This document shows, in pieces, positions 46,646 to 57,776 of a stretch of 64,000 bases of DNA. The notes under the pieces were generated by a model. It did not search any database. It saw only the letters and a program-made list of their open reading frames with translations, and was not told where the DNA came from. Position numbers and translations under genes: made by a program. Positions within the stretch are counted from its first letter, which is position 1; each line of letters opens with the position of its first letter. The DNA is from Batkoa obscura (taxonomy: Eukaryota > Entomophthoromycota > Entomophthoromycetes > Entomophthorales > Batkoaceae), in NCBI GenBank assembly GCA_030770535.1, contig JASVEC010000015.1, positions 62,001 to 126,000 of the forward strand. Reading direction: 5' to 3'.

Positions 46646-47893
46646 ATGAAATTGAATAACATTTTATTATCAATCTTTAGTTTATGCTCTGCTGTAGTAG
46701 CCCAAGATAAAGTAGTCGTTGGCTACTATGTACCTTGGGGTAAGGTCGAGCCCGAAGCTTTAAGTTACAGTAAAGTAACTCATATCAATTATGGTTTCGG
46801 TGTACTTTATAAAAAAGATGATCCAACTTCTATTTTCATTGATCGTTACTATGATGGTAATCGTATTCGTAAATTAAAAACCTTAGCTGCTGCCAAAGGC
46901 GTTAAAGTTTTAATTTCCATTGGTGGTTGGACAGGTTCTCAAACTTTCTCTACCGTTGCTGCTTCTCCTGCTTTACGTGCTAAATTCATTGATAATGCTT
47001 TAGTCTTTGTACGTAAAAATACTAAACCAGATTGGGAAACAAACCCAGATGGTTGGGATTTAGATGGTATTGATCTTGATTGGGAATATCCAGGTAGAGC
47101 TGCTGCTAAATGCAATGTTGTCTCTCCAAATGATTCTGCTAATTACCTTATCTTACTTAAAGAATTGCGTGCTGCCTTAGACAAGGAGTTTCCAAATAAC
47201 CGTAAATTACTTACTGCTGCTGTTCGTGTTAAGCCATTTGATGGTCCAGATGGCAAGCCAATGACAAATGTTTCTGCTTATGCTCAATACTTTGATTTTA
47301 TTAATATTATGGCTTATGATATTATGGGTTCATGGTCCGCTACTACCGGTCCAAACGCTCCTTACAATTATGACACTGCTCGTGGTGGAGATCCTTTCTC
47401 ATTTACTCAAGGTGTTGATGATTGGTTAGCTGCTGGATTCCCTGCTAATAAATTGACCTCTGGACTTGCATTTTATGGGCGTACTTTAACTCCACAAGTT
47501 GATATGAGTAAAGATCCTTCTAATCAATATGTTAAAAAAGAACCAGTTACTCCAAAAGGCGATTCTTCAGATGCTAATGATCCAAATTTTTTCTGTAATG
47601 AAGGTACTTTTTACTCTGGTGTTTATAAATATAAATACTTGCGTCAAGATATTTTAACTGGGGGACCACTTTCTCCAGGAAATGGCTTCAACCGTTACTT
47701 TGATAATGTTACTCAAACTCCATGGTTATTTTCTAATGCTCAAAAGAAGTTTATTTCTTATGATGATCCTCAATCACTTAAGATTAAAGTTGATTATGCC
47801 AAAAAGAAGAATCTTCGTGGTGTCATGTATTGGGACATGGCTCAAGATTTTAATGATGAATTGTTGAACGTTGCTAATGGCATCCGTAGTTAA
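46646..47893 (+). CDS. Secreted GH18 chitinase, near-identical to 3990-5564 but without linker and binding module
   Basis: 415 aa. Signal peptide about 1-19, then QDKVVVGYYVPWGK, SIGGWTG, DGIDLDWEYP (acid about E147), NIMAYDIMGSW and YWDMAQDF. By hand comparison about 13 residues differ over roughly 395 from the barrel of the chitinase at 3990-5564, while the signal peptides are clearly different. The frame ends VANGIRS at the exact point where the other protein enters its PPVTTTT linker. So the two are one catalytic domain in a tethered and an untethered form. Changes cluster in a few surface spots (AAKCNVV, FPNNRKLL, DMSKDPSN). No binding module is seen in the following 500 bp. Confidence 0.94.
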   Translation: MKLNNILLSIFSLCSAVVAQDKVVVGYYVPWGKVEPEALSYSKVTHINYGFGVLYKKDDPTSIFIDRYYDGNRIRKLKTLAAAKGVKVLISIGGWTGSQTFSTVAASPALRAKFIDNALVFVRKNTKPDWETNPDGWDLDGIDLDWEYPGRAAAKCNVVSPNDSANYLILLKELRAALDKEFPNNRKLLTAAVRVKPFDGPDGKPMTNVSAYAQYFDFINIMAYDIMGSWSATTGPNAPYNYDTARGGDPFSFTQGVDDWLAAGFPANKLTSGLAFYGRTLTPQVDMSKDPSNQYVKKEPVTPKGDSSDANDPNFFCNEGTFYSGVYKYKYLRQDILTGGPLSPGNGFNRYFDNVTQTPWLFSNAQKKFISYDDPQSLKIKVDYAKKKNLRGVMYWDMAQDFNDELLNVANGIRS

Positions 47894-48374
47894 AAAACCT
47901 AGCTAATAAAATATTGTAAAATTCAATTGTTATAAATATTATTGCTTCTTAGAAAAGTGTATTCAGAAGCTGCTATTATGATTGTTTACTATTATTTTTA
48001 TAAATAAAGTATTTAAAAATAATAAATTCTATTTAAATGGTGCTCTATTTTGCCTTAACTATTTAATCTATAAAAGTTTTAGCAAAATTTATTAAAGTAA
48101 ATTTTAAATGGTAATGCTTTCACTAAGGTGGTAAATAAATCCCTTTTAGATACTATTAACCGATTAACTTTATACAAAATATTAACAAATGGATGATTTT
48201 ATAAATTTATAACAGTATTGATGAAAAGCTTTTAATAGTTAATAATATAATTATTTAAGGAAGTTAGGCGTCTGTCGTACAATAGGAGTCTTAGTAGATA
48301 AAACAGTCATTGGGTACTCTTGAATTTTATCTGTAAACCTTTCAGTATCACCTTATATTGTTAAGTTTTATTTT
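47894..48374. other. Intergenic, 0.48 kb, convergent
   Basis: Searched for a remnant of the linker or chitin-binding module after the chitinase stop; none seen. Confidence 0.5.
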
Positions 48375-49702
48375 TTATAAATGAATAAATTTACTTTCAA
48401 GCCATTTCTCAACTTTATGATAATTGTTCCAGGGTTGTTCTTTATTAACTATTTTGTATCCTCTACTTCTTATATTTTCTTCCTTTAATTGTGGATCCAC
48501 AGTCAGCCCGTTTTGAAATGTATAATTATTAAAATTAGGATTATTATTTGAAGGTGGTGAGTTGGATATAGAAATATGGTTATTATGTACTAAATCAAAG
48601 TTATTTTTTAGGTATAGCTTTGATGCTTTTACTTTGTTATTATAATTCATATCATAAGGATCAATTAAACTGCTATTCTGCTTACTGAAGGGAGATGAAA
48701 CAATACTATCCGGCTTTAAACTTAGTCTATTATTATTTGTATTACTATACTAGAACTCGAAAGTTAAAAATATAACTACGTACCTTCTGTTAAAGATAGG
48801 TAACATTTGATCATGAAAGTTATTTTTATAACGCCCTGATAATATAAATATGTATGTCGAGCGAAACAAAAATGTTTACCATTTACAAAATCATTAGATG
48901 GTTTATATTTAACAAGTTCCTACAATATTCAGTCTAGTTGTAAATTTAAAAAGTTACGAACCTTATTCATGCTTTGATCTATACATTTTAGATCAATGTT
49001 TCTATAATTAATAAGTATATTATATAGAAATGGTATTTTTTACTGGTATGACATAGTGTTGTATTCTTTTTGATTATAAAGTCTTGATTGTTTGATTGAT
49101 TGTTTTAACTTTGAATTTTCATTTTGAAGGTTTTTAATTTGCCTAAAGCTATTAGAATATATCTTTCTTTAAAATAATTATACTCTTTCATCTCCTTGTA
49201 GTTTTTAAATGATGCTTTTATTTTATGTTGTATTTCTCTTTGTTGTATTATTTTCTTTTTTAATAGTCTAATTAACTCATTCTTATATTTTAATTGAAAC
49301 TAATTAAAAGCTTTAGTATGTATATAAATCATAATATTATTACATCATTAAGATTCAGTATTTCATTGAAGGCATATGTTAGATTTCCAAATATATGATA
49401 TGTCTCCCTATAATTCTTATTTATGTCAGTCCCATATAAATGATTATATACTTCAAACCTTGGTAGATAGAAGAGTATTCATGCTATTCCTATTACAGAG
49501 TAAACAAGTAGCTAATTTGTTTATACACCTATTTAAATAAAATATTCTTACTTTTATTGTATGCTGCATTTGCACAATGGATACAAACAGTGTGCTTACA
49601 ATCATAGATGTAAAAACTTATTACATTTTTATGGTCTAATGAAAATTTTCCACAAAGCTGGCAATATAAGTAATCAATCAGTTCTGGGTCTGGGGTATCC
49701 AT
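48375..49702 (-). CDS. Zip3/RNF212/HEI10-type RING protein (meiotic crossover factor), nine exons
   Basis: A spliced reading gives about 330 aa from the ATG at 49702. Exon 1 (49702-49552) begins MDTPDPELIDYLYCQLCGKF and runs to YDCKHTVCIHCANAAYNK; after a 40-nt intron, exon 2 starts at 49511 with CLLCNR. This is a complete RING: C-x2-C, C-x-H-x2-C-x2-C, C-x2-C. Next come a helical part (IFGNLTYAFNEILNLND) and a coiled coil (QREIQHKIKASFKNYKEMKEQIKNLQNENSKLKQSIKQS), then a Ser/Asn-rich tail ending KFIHL. That order (N-terminal RING, coiled coil, Ser-rich tail) is the plan of Zip3/RNF212/HEI10, SUMO or ubiquitin ligases that mark crossover sites on meiotic chromosomes. All introns are 40-50 nt GT-AG. 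No single open frame shows the gene. Splice sites are inferred. Confidence 0.72.
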
Positions 49703-50475
49703 GATAATATTTCTTTTATAAAAATCAATTAAAGCTTTTTAAATAATTATAATTAATGCATTTATTTATAAAAAAAATGCAAATTCTTTTTAACTTGAAT
49801 TTTGCTTAAGGTTAATAAAAGCTACAGTACATTTGATTTCATCTAATAAATTATCTAACAATTTGATTGGCTGTTTCGAGGAATAGAATGGTTATGTTTG
49901 AGGTTAAGTGAATTAATAATATAACCTGTACTAATTTATATCCCAGGCTTTGACATAGCCTCTAATAAAGTCATTTTAGACGTAACCACAAGTATGAGTA
50001 CATCAATAAAGATTACAAGGGACTGAAAGATTCAAATATTTTTTAAAGTTTTTAATGTTTATTGCCTAAAAGGGATGGTTATTGTTATAATTTTTACGCC
50101 TTATACCATGTCTATTAACACCTGTTTATCAAGCATGTGCTATTTTAAGGATAGCAATTAACAGTTTCTGCCTATGGAGAAGAAAAAATAGATTCCATTT
50201 GATTAAAAGCGATATCCTGTGGAAAAAAGGATTGTATTTTTTAAAGAATAAGTATAACAAGCTTAAACGTTGTAAGTAGCTACTTATAAGCCAAACTACG
50301 ACAATAGTCCTACTACGACAATAGTCCTACTACGAATTATATCAAGTAGCAATGCTTTCTATAACCCTTAAAACAACAGAAGTGCTGAGAGTATCTATAT
50401 ATTTTTGTTAAGGCACAATAAAAGTTTGATTTTTAAAAAATAATATTTATTGCTTATTTTAAAAGCAGTATAAAA
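49703..50475. other. Intergenic, 0.77 kb
   Basis: From about 49860 on, this matches 52930-53590 downstream of the second GPI-protein gene. It carries the empty counterpart (49927-49928) of MITE copy 17, and a short 17-bp tandem repeat. Confidence 0.6.
50295..50335. repeat. 17-bp tandem repeat, about 2.4 units
   Basis: Two perfect units of ACTACGACAATAGTCCT and a partial third. Confidence 0.95.
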
Positions 50476-50991
50476 CTATATAATCAAATAAAAAAGGGAT
50501 ATACCAAAGAATGCGTATAATACACCAACCTTTGCTGTAAAAGCTATTTCAGATAGTGCTCCGGACGTTGAAGAGTTCTTTGATTGTGTAGCCTTACTTT
50601 TATCTTCGGTACTATTGGCAGATTTAGAGACAGAAGCGTCAGTAGTTGGGGTAGAAATTCCTGAATTACAATCTTTTACACATTGGCTTGATTTGGTAGA
50701 GTCACTAATAAAATCTTTATTTGTATAGCAAGATTCAATGCAAGCCTTTTTATCTTTAATACCAGTAGCGGTTAAATCTGAAGAACCAGAACATTTAGCC
50801 TTGCATGATATATCTTTAGGATCACATTTGCTTACACATTCACCAATTGCAACGTTAGCTGCTTGTTCCTCCTTAGGAGCACCTTCTTCACCTTTATTTT
50901 TATCATCGGCTGGGGCAGCATTTATTGAAATAGAACAAATGCAAATAAGAAGTATGAGATAGCTATAAAAATGAATAAAGCTGAAGCGCAT
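50476..50991 (-). CDS. GPI-anchored Cys-rich surface protein with four CxxxC motifs
   Basis: 171 aa, one exon. Signal peptide 1-25 (..CSISINA), an acidic spacer, then a compact domain with eight Cys arranged as four CxxxC pairs: C52/C56, C63/C67, C84/C88 and C104/C108 (CVSKCDPKDISCKAKC..CIESC..CVKDC). A Ser/Thr-rich stalk follows (about 112-148), then a C-terminal hydrophobic segment (VGVLYAFFGISLFYLII) after small residues, which is the layout of a GPI signal. It would sit on the outer membrane or in the wall. The CxxxC pattern suggests a helical, disulfide-stapled domain; I do not recognise the family. A paralogue lies at 53598-54158. Confidence 0.82.
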   Translation of the reverse strand: MRFSFIHFYSYLILLICICSISINAAPADDKNKGEEGAPKEEQAANVAIGECVSKCDPKDISCKAKCSGSSDLTATGIKDKKACIESCYTNKDFISDSTKSSQCVKDCNSGISTPTTDASVSKSANSTEDKSKATQSKNSSTSGALSEIAFTAKVGVLYAFFGISLFYLII

Positions 50992-51043
50992 TTTGAAATA
51001 AAGAGTAAAAAGTAAAAAGCAAAGAAATTATGAGGAAGCAGAT

Positions 51044-51051
51044 ATTTATAC
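51044..51051 (-). promoter_or_regulatory. TATA box of the gene at 50476-50991
   Basis: TATAAATA on the reverse strand, 52 bp before the start codon; conserved in the paralogue at 54207. Confidence 0.6.
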
Positions 51052-51879
51052 TTTTTAAAAGTGAACTTTAAATGGAACTTGGCTATTTTTAACTCTGAAA
51101 ATTCTTAAAATAGGCATCCATTAATAAATATTTGATTCAAATGACCGTTCAATAGCCTTTTTTATCACATTTTTAACTATTCTAATTAATGTAAATTTAT
51201 TTGAGTTTACGAATTGAATTTTGTAAGAATAGGCTCCCTTATTAATTCAATTTCGGTCATATTTCGATAAGCTTGCTGTAAAAAAGGGGATAAAATAGAA
51301 CAAAATTTGATTATGTGGGGTACTGGTAAACAGGGTGAGTGGGATCGAACTTAATCAATGTTTATGTCTTCTGTTTTTAAATTATTGATTGTAGCTGCTC
51401 ATCATTTTATTAGAAGTAAATGTTTGACTATTCCAAGTGAAGTTATAATATCAAGAATTAAATAGAACCATATTTCTTATAGTCAGAAGCTTGAGAAACT
51501 TTAGAATTTAAACTGCTCCAAACCAAACCTTTAATTTGGAATAACTTTGAGCTATTTAAGAAACTTTACTCAAATGATCTATCATGAAGGGCAAAGCCAT
51601 TGAAGTGAATGAAGATGTTAAGAATAAAAAATGAAAGAGGCTGAGTAAAGTAGATAAATGTATTATTTAAAATTTCTTCTAAAAGTAGCATTTTTTATGG
51701 CATTTATAACCTTCTACATATTAATAACAAAATTGAGTGTTACTAGAGAACGTCAAATATGTAATATTCAGTTTTTGATTGGAAATCAATCATTAAGATT
51801 TGGTTGGGAGATTAGGGATTATAGTCTCAAACAGTAAACTAAAAAACTAATTTGACGACCTAAAAGTCGACATGACATA

Positions 51880-51976
51880 TAAGGATATATTTTTGTGTTT
51901 AAGAATTTTACTACCATTTTTCTGCTTAAATAGCGCTTAAAAATGGAAAAAAAGTGAAGCCAAAAAAACATTCTCA
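51880..51976 (+). mobile_element. Foldback MITE copy 15
   Basis: TAAGGATATATTTTTG at the left end, core AAATAGCGCTTAAAA, ACATTCTCA at the right end. Confidence 0.88.
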
Positions 51977-51989
51977 TATGGTTATTTCT

Positions 51990-52053
51990 TTTTTCTGTAA
52001 AAATCCTGCTAACAATCTTTTTACTCAATATCGCTTAAAAAAATACAGCCCCA
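51990..52053 (+). mobile_element. Foldback MITE copy 16, truncated
   Basis: Only the middle and right end remain (ATATCGCTTAAAA to CAGCCCCA); the left end is lost. It lies 13 bp after copy 15. Confidence 0.7.
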
Positions 52054-52981
52054 TATAATGGGTATGAGGCACATAAAAGAAGTTCTAATCAAGTAAAGTT
52101 TTTTCTTAGGGATCCTTACTTTAGATTTAAAATAGTACCTATATAGCAACCTGAATACATGATACTTTTAAAACTACTCAAGATAAGAATCACTTTTTAA
52201 CATTTATTTTGATAGAAATTAAATATAAACAACAAAACAAAGTATCAAGGTACTATTTAATGTATGACAAAAAACGTCAATGTTTGATTTGATTGTAGTT
52301 GCCTTTAGTTTTACAGCCAACTTTTTGGTTTTGCTTAGTTTCATGACAATTATTGTTCAAAAATTTTTGTAGTTTGAGCAAATTTGGAACTGACATATAC
52401 CCAAGAGCCCTTTACGAAAATGCACTAATTTTTAATCGAAAATAAGAACTTGGCTAGCTAACAAACTGTTTACTGGCCCAAATCCCACTAAACTCGATTG
52501 GTTTTGGCTAATAGATACTTATCCAAAAAAGAGTAACCAATAAAAACCGAAGTAAAATCAACTTAAATCTATGAAAGCAATTAATTAAATCAAAATGTAA
52601 TAAATATATACACTTTCATTAGTTATAGAGACACAATAGTTAATTTATTAATACAAGTTTGTCATTTCGCAAACTTTAGAGGATTTTATTTCACTTTATA
52701 CAACTTACTTTTTTGAATTAGTGCTCATTAACTAAAATCTTCAAATTTGCTAAAACTTGACACAGTAAGCAGTTTATTAGCTAACCAAATCCTGAAAATA
52801 ATTTGTTGAATAATTTAAAAACAAAATTTACTGTTGTAATCAATAACTTTCTCATTTTTACGAAACAAGACTATTTATGGAAATACTCAATAGACCAAAG
52901 GGGGTATTTAGCAACCTGATTAACTGTTTCAAGGAATTTAAAAGTTATGTTTGAAGATAAGCAAATTAAAGATACAACATT

Positions 52982-53081
52982 TGGGGGTGTTTTTTTAACT
53001 TCATTACTTTTTCCATTTTTTAAGCGCTATTTAAGTGAAAAATTTGTTAGTAAGATTCTTAAACACAAAAATACATCCCCA
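52982..53081 (-). mobile_element. Foldback MITE copy 17, with empty-site counterpart in arm 1
   Basis: TGGGGGTGTTTTTTTAA at the left end, core TTTTTTAAGCGCTATTT, ACATCCCCA at the right end, with TT on both sides. The aligned position in arm 1 (about 49927) has no element and room for one 2-bp target only. Confidence 0.93.
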
Positions 53082-53597
53082 TTTACTAATTTATATCTGA
53101 GGCTTTGACAGCCTTTAATAAAGTTGTTTTGGGCACAACCATAAGAAAATTTCTAATTTTTATAAATTTTATTGTAATATTCGAATGTTTTAAAATGTCT
53201 GCCATACTATTTGATCATAAGAGATGCTTTACATATTTACATTTTTACTTTGCGCTATGTATGTTAATACTTGTTGTTTATCAAGTATATCTTATTCAAA
53301 GATGACAACTAATCGTTTTCAGTTACGATAAAGAATATACATATTTGTATTATAAGTAATAGCTTCGAAAGCAGAGTTATGTTTTAAAAATAAGTATAAA
53401 GAGCTCAAATTTATAAGTAATAATAACTACATCCTAAAGTAAGATTATAACCTAACTAGTAACCTATTAAATTACAGCCTTTGCAATAATTCCTATAGCT
53501 ACTGAAAGTATATTTTTACTCATATCCAGAATATAGTTTAATAAAAGCTTGACTTTAAAAAAAATTATTTATTGTTCATTTAGGAATTACCAAAAAA

Positions 53598-54158
53598 TTA
53601 TACAGTTAAATAAAAAAGGGATAGACTGGAGATTGCGTATAGTGCATAGGTGTTTGCTGTAAAAGCCATTCCAAACAATGCTCCAGATGTTGGAGAAGCT
53701 TTTGATTGAGTAGCCTTACTTTTATCTCCAGTACCAGAGGCAGAATTAGAAGCAGAATTAGAGGCAGAGGCGGAACTACCATTAGATGAGTTGCCATTAA
53801 CAGAATTGCCATTGACTTGAGGAGTACCTGCACTGCAATTTTTTACACATTGACTTGTTTTGGTGGAATCACCAATAAAATCTTTATTTGTATAGCAAGC
53901 TGCAATACAGTTGTTTGTATCTTTAATACCACCAGCGGCTAGATCTGAGGAGCCAGAGCATTTAGCCTTGCATGATGTGTCTCTAGGGTCACATTTGTCT
54001 ACACATTGTCCGAATATGACGTTGGCTCCTGGTTCTTCATCAGAGTTATTGTTCGCATTTTTACTATTATCATCAGCTGGAGCAGCATTTATTGAAATAG
54101 AACAAAGGCAAATAAAAAGTATAAGATAACTATAAAATTGAATGGAGTTGAAACGCAT
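53598..54158 (-). CDS. GPI-anchored Cys-rich surface protein with four CxxxC motifs (paralogue)
   Basis: 186 aa, one exon. Same plan as 50476-50991, and the eight Cys fall at the same residue numbers (52/56, 63/67, 84/88, 104/108). The N-terminal 60 residues are close to identical. The stalk differs: 15 residues longer, with repeated GNSVNGNSSNGSSASASNSASNSASG in place of TPTTDASVSKSANS, followed by a conserved KSKATQSK block and a C-terminal hydrophobic GPI signal. So the domain is conserved while the stalk changes fast. A TATA box lies 48 bp upstream. No family recognised; a wall or surface role is inferred from the anchor. Confidence 0.82.
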   Translation of the reverse strand: MRFNSIQFYSYLILFICLCSISINAAPADDNSKNANNNSDEEPGANVIFGQCVDKCDPRDTSCKAKCSGSSDLAAGGIKDTNNCIAACYTNKDFIGDSTKTSQCVKNCSAGTPQVNGNSVNGNSSNGSSASASNSASNSASGTGDKSKATQSKASPTSGALFGMAFTANTYALYAISSLSLFYLTV

Positions 54159-54206
54159 TTTGAAATTAATATTAAAAAGTAAAGTAAGAAATAGGAGGAT
54201 GGCAGC

Positions 54207-54214
54207 TATTTATA
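54207..54214 (-). promoter_or_regulatory. TATA box of the gene at 53598-54158
   Basis: TATAAATA on the reverse strand, 48 bp before the start codon. Confidence 0.6.
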
Positions 54215-54969
54215 CTTTTCAAAACTGAGCTTTAGGTTGAAACCTGGGGTTATTTTTAAATTTTAAAGTTCTTAAAATACGAACCAATATGAAGGTTGTA
54301 TTTAAATACTCATTCGATATCCTTTTAATTCACTTTTTTAGTTGTTCTAATTAGTAAAAAATCTATTTAAACTTAGCTAAGGTTTTGTAAGAATAGACTC
54401 CTTTATAATCCATTTCATTGCATTTCAATGAGATGATGTTGTAATAGAATCATAAAATAGAATAAAACTTTGATTCTGCGGGGTACTGACAAACAGTTAA
54501 ATTGAGACTAAATTAGTTTATATCTTTTCTCATTTCTTCAAATTATGAGTTGTGACTATTAATATCTAATAATCACAAGTGACTATTATGAGTACTTTGA
54601 GTAAGTTTTGTAATGTAAGAAGTTAGACATGACTGGATTTATATTTTAAAATATGAGAAGTTTTGAGCTTAAATCATTTTAAGTTGAATTTAAAATTTGG
54701 AATATTTCAGTTATTATGATTTAAAGAGTTACTTAAAATGATTTATAATGGAAGAGAACACCACTAAACAATTGAAACAAAAATATCAGGAATTAAAAGC
54801 GAAGATAAAGCTAATGTAATTTAAACTATTTGAATTCATTTTATGACAGGTATCCTTTATAGAACTCATGATATTTTTATATATAACTTAATATATCATT
54901 TAAAAAAATTACAATTTTATCCCATCATAAATACTAATACAATATTAGATGCATTGGTGATAGTAAATT

Positions 54970-55010
54970 AAGGGACATTTTATTCTTAAATATAAAAATA
55001 CATCTACATA
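54970..55010 (-). mobile_element. Foldback MITE copy 18, fragment
   Basis: Only the TTATTCTTAAATATAAAAAT and ACATCTACA end of the family is left. Confidence 0.5.
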
Positions 55011-55685
55011 TCTTTATAGTAGCCTAATATTCAATTTAGCTATGTAAAATTAAAATAAAATAAATTTCTTTGATCAAAATTGGTCAAAAGTACTCAGAAA
55101 TAGAATATTATTTGCTACTTAACTGTTACTTTCTTGTATTCTGTTACTTAGAAAAATAAACCATTAATTTCTTTAATTCTTTATATTTCTTAGTGTACTG
55201 TATTTTATAAAAGTTCATTAAAAAAGCTAACGTCTCGATATGAAAAACTAACTTTTGGTTATCATTTTCAATAAACCTCATAAATTACTTGAAACCTTTT
55301 ATTTTTTAACTAATAGTTTAAATGTATAACAATTATTTACGCTTTTTAATTAACATTCCAATAGTATATATCGTGAAATTAACATTGTCTTAAAATAAAC
55401 TAGAATTTCTTATTTAATAAACTACCTGCTCTAACAGTACAAGATACTTATAGAAAAATAATGACGATACTTGAATCATTTATTAAAGGGTAACCGTCTT
55501 ATTAAAATTCTATAAAGATAAACAAAAATAACTACTTTCAACGACATAAACAGTTGAAAAAGTAGTGTATACGGATATCTTTTCCGTTTTAATTTTTTCC
55601 CAACTTTTAAGAAGGTTAAAGTCCAACCAAATTATTAGATAAATATTTAAACAAATAAACTCGACCATATACATTTTATTTTGTC

Positions 55686-57154
55686 TTATTCTTCTTTTAA
55701 TGTAGCTGAAGTAATTTGCCCCTGAATGAAAAGTGGCATATAATTATGAAATCTAATGAACTGTACCAATATATAGACATTGCAAGACAACATAAAAATG
55801 GATGCAAAAAATAAAAATACAAAGGTATTTTTAGCTTCAAATTCTAAATAATATGCTGGTAAAAGCCATAAGACCTAATTCTTATCAGCTTTCTATTTCA
55901 TTATTATTATTATTATTAATTACCTGCGATAAGACCCATAACAACGTTATTTTGATCCCTTGATTAAAAAATGGCATCCTTGTACTTGGTAAAACTAAAG
56001 GGAGGAGACCTAAATACCACATAAAGTACTAAAAAAAATAAAAAAAGGGATTAGGTTCTAATCAAATGAATTACCTGGGAAGTACAAACTTTATTAAAAG
56101 CAACAAACGAAATGGTTTGTAAAAAAATAGCAAAAAACAAGTCTTTAGAATATAAAAATCCCAAGTAAATGGTGACTAAAAATTGGGGTAGGAACGAACA
56201 TAAGGCTATCATATTTGTTGGTATATAATTAGATTGTGAACTTAAATAAATTGGTAAAAACCAAAAAGAAAAATTGTGTCGATGATCTTTTCGGGTTACA
56301 TGATATAAGAAGGTATGCTCAATAAATTCATCATAATAAATAAAATAAAATATCAAATTCAATGTTAAAAAGGTAGCTCCTGAATAAATGAAAAATAAAA
56401 ATCTAGTTTTTGTAAAAAAATGGGAAAGATTTGGAATGGTATTGTTAACGAAGGATTCTAGCCATATTGTTATACCTTTGATTAAACTAACACCTGAGTT
56501 AGGTTGGCTTGGATTGATTGTTGGTCGCTTACCCATCCTTTTTAAATAATTCCTTTGTTTTGGATAATGATCATTTAAAAAATATAGTAGTGGAATTGAA
56601 TAAATGATTGGATAAATTTTGAAATGCACAGCTAAACCATATAAGATAGAACCCAAAAAGAAACGATTTTTTAAAAAGGCAAATACAAAAGCCAATATTA
56701 TGCAAATTAACAGTGATTCTGCATTACCTCTTGTTGATATATTGGCTACAATCGGATTATATAACCAAAATAAACTTACGATTTTAATGTTTGATTTTGT
56801 TTCTACTTTTCTTAATTTTAAAATCTCATACATAAAATAGCCTGATAATAGATCCCCTATTACAAACAATACTTTACCAAATGACTTAAACAAATAAATA
56901 TTTGGTGTCAATAAAAATGCTAATAATGGTGTATATCTATAGGTACTTCTTAGATATGGACTTTTACCTTGAGTTACGAACCTTGCTGCATCTGTAAATA
57001 CTTCATAATCTATATCTGTATATTTTATTAATGATATCTTGTCCATATATTCTCCATACACTAATAGTACTATCCTTATTATCAAGGCTATTAATAAACT
57101 CCGTTGAATTGATTTGAATAGCATCTTAAAAAGTGATTGCGTCAAAATTTTCAA
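55686..57154 (-). CDS. GPI14: GPI mannosyltransferase 1 (GPI14/PIG-M), three exons
   Basis: Exons 57154-56075, 56028-55924 and 55874-55686 with GT-AG borders in phase 0 give 457 aa. The multi-spanning ER enzyme adds the first alpha-1,4 mannose to the GPI precursor from dolichol-phosphate-mannose. Family signatures are TDIDYEVFTDAARFVTQGKSPYLRSTYRYTPLLA (residues about 45-78, containing the DxD active site DID), FGKVLFVIGDLLSG, the Gly/Asn turn STRGNAESLL, AVHFKIYPIIYS, and, across the first splice, KVCTSQ then YFMWYLGLLPLVLP. About ten membrane helices. Stopping at the first in-frame stop would lose the last 100 residues, so the introns matter. The two neighbouring GPI-anchored proteins depend on this pathway, though the closeness is probably chance. 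Confidence 0.93.
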
Positions 57155-57776
57155 TTGAGTTTATAAATTCAAGTTCCAGATTTTGATTGAAAAATTCCTA
57201 TAAAATAAATTGATCAATTTTTAAAGATTTGGTTTAAAAATAACATTTGTTTAGTTTACTATTATAATATATTTGATTCTGAGAGCAAAACTATATTGTT
57301 GAAATAAAAAGACTACTAGTAAAATGACGGTAAAGTAACTACAATTAATTATATATTTCTTTATAATAAAATTTGGTATTTGGCTTGCAAAGCGTGAATT
57401 AGTTATGAAAAAATCTTATACTTCTAAATTTTTATCTTGTAAAATAAAATACAAATAATGGAAACTGGAAGCCGCTCTGCCAAATGCAAGCAGTACTAAT
57501 TAACATATTTTTCATTATATTCTCCAGTTGTAACAAAGTCATGAATTATGAGATCTTATTAAAATTATTTCTTAATAAAACTATACTTTAAATACCAAGC
57601 ATTCCTCTTGAATATATAAAAAATAGCTAATTAGTAAATTGAATATCAAGTGGGGATATATTTCTGTATTTAAGAATTTTACTAACACTTTTTTCACTCA
57701 AATAATGCTTAAGAGATGGAAAAAGTGATGAAGCCAAAAAAAAACATCCCCAAATGTTAAAAAGACTAAGGGAGTT
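57155..57776. other. Intergenic, 0.6 kb
   Basis: One foldback element (57651-57752); otherwise AT-rich with nothing seen. Confidence 0.55.
57651..57752 (+). mobile_element. Foldback MITE copy 19
   Basis: TGGGGATATATTTCTG at the left end, core AAATAATGCTTAAGA, ACATCCCCA at the right end. Confidence 0.92.

Larger units (their letters stand above)
49860..51060 (-). repeat. Segmental duplication, arm 1 (GPI-protein unit)
   Basis: The gene, its promoter and about 600 bp downstream align with 52930-54230. The spacing between the two start codons is 3167 bp. Borders are approximate. Confidence 0.75.
50992..53597. other. Intergenic, 2.6 kb
   Basis: It holds one foldback element and a truncated one back to back (51880-52053), another at 52982, and the downstream part of duplication arm 2. 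The frame at 53105-53305 lies in the duplicated downstream DNA and is not open in the other arm, so I do not call it. Confidence 0.55.
52930..54230 (-). repeat. Segmental duplication, arm 2 (GPI-protein unit)
   Basis: It aligns with 49860-51060 and differs by the MITE at 52982-53081. Confidence 0.75.
54159..55685. other. Intergenic, 1.5 kb
   Basis: It holds one TATA box and a worn MITE end (54970-55010). No gene seen. Confidence 0.5.

Noticed and set aside
53105-53305. 66-codon frame downstream of the second GPI-protein gene
   Set aside because: The matching DNA in the other duplicate (about 49950-50150) is interrupted, and the start lies next to a MITE insertion.
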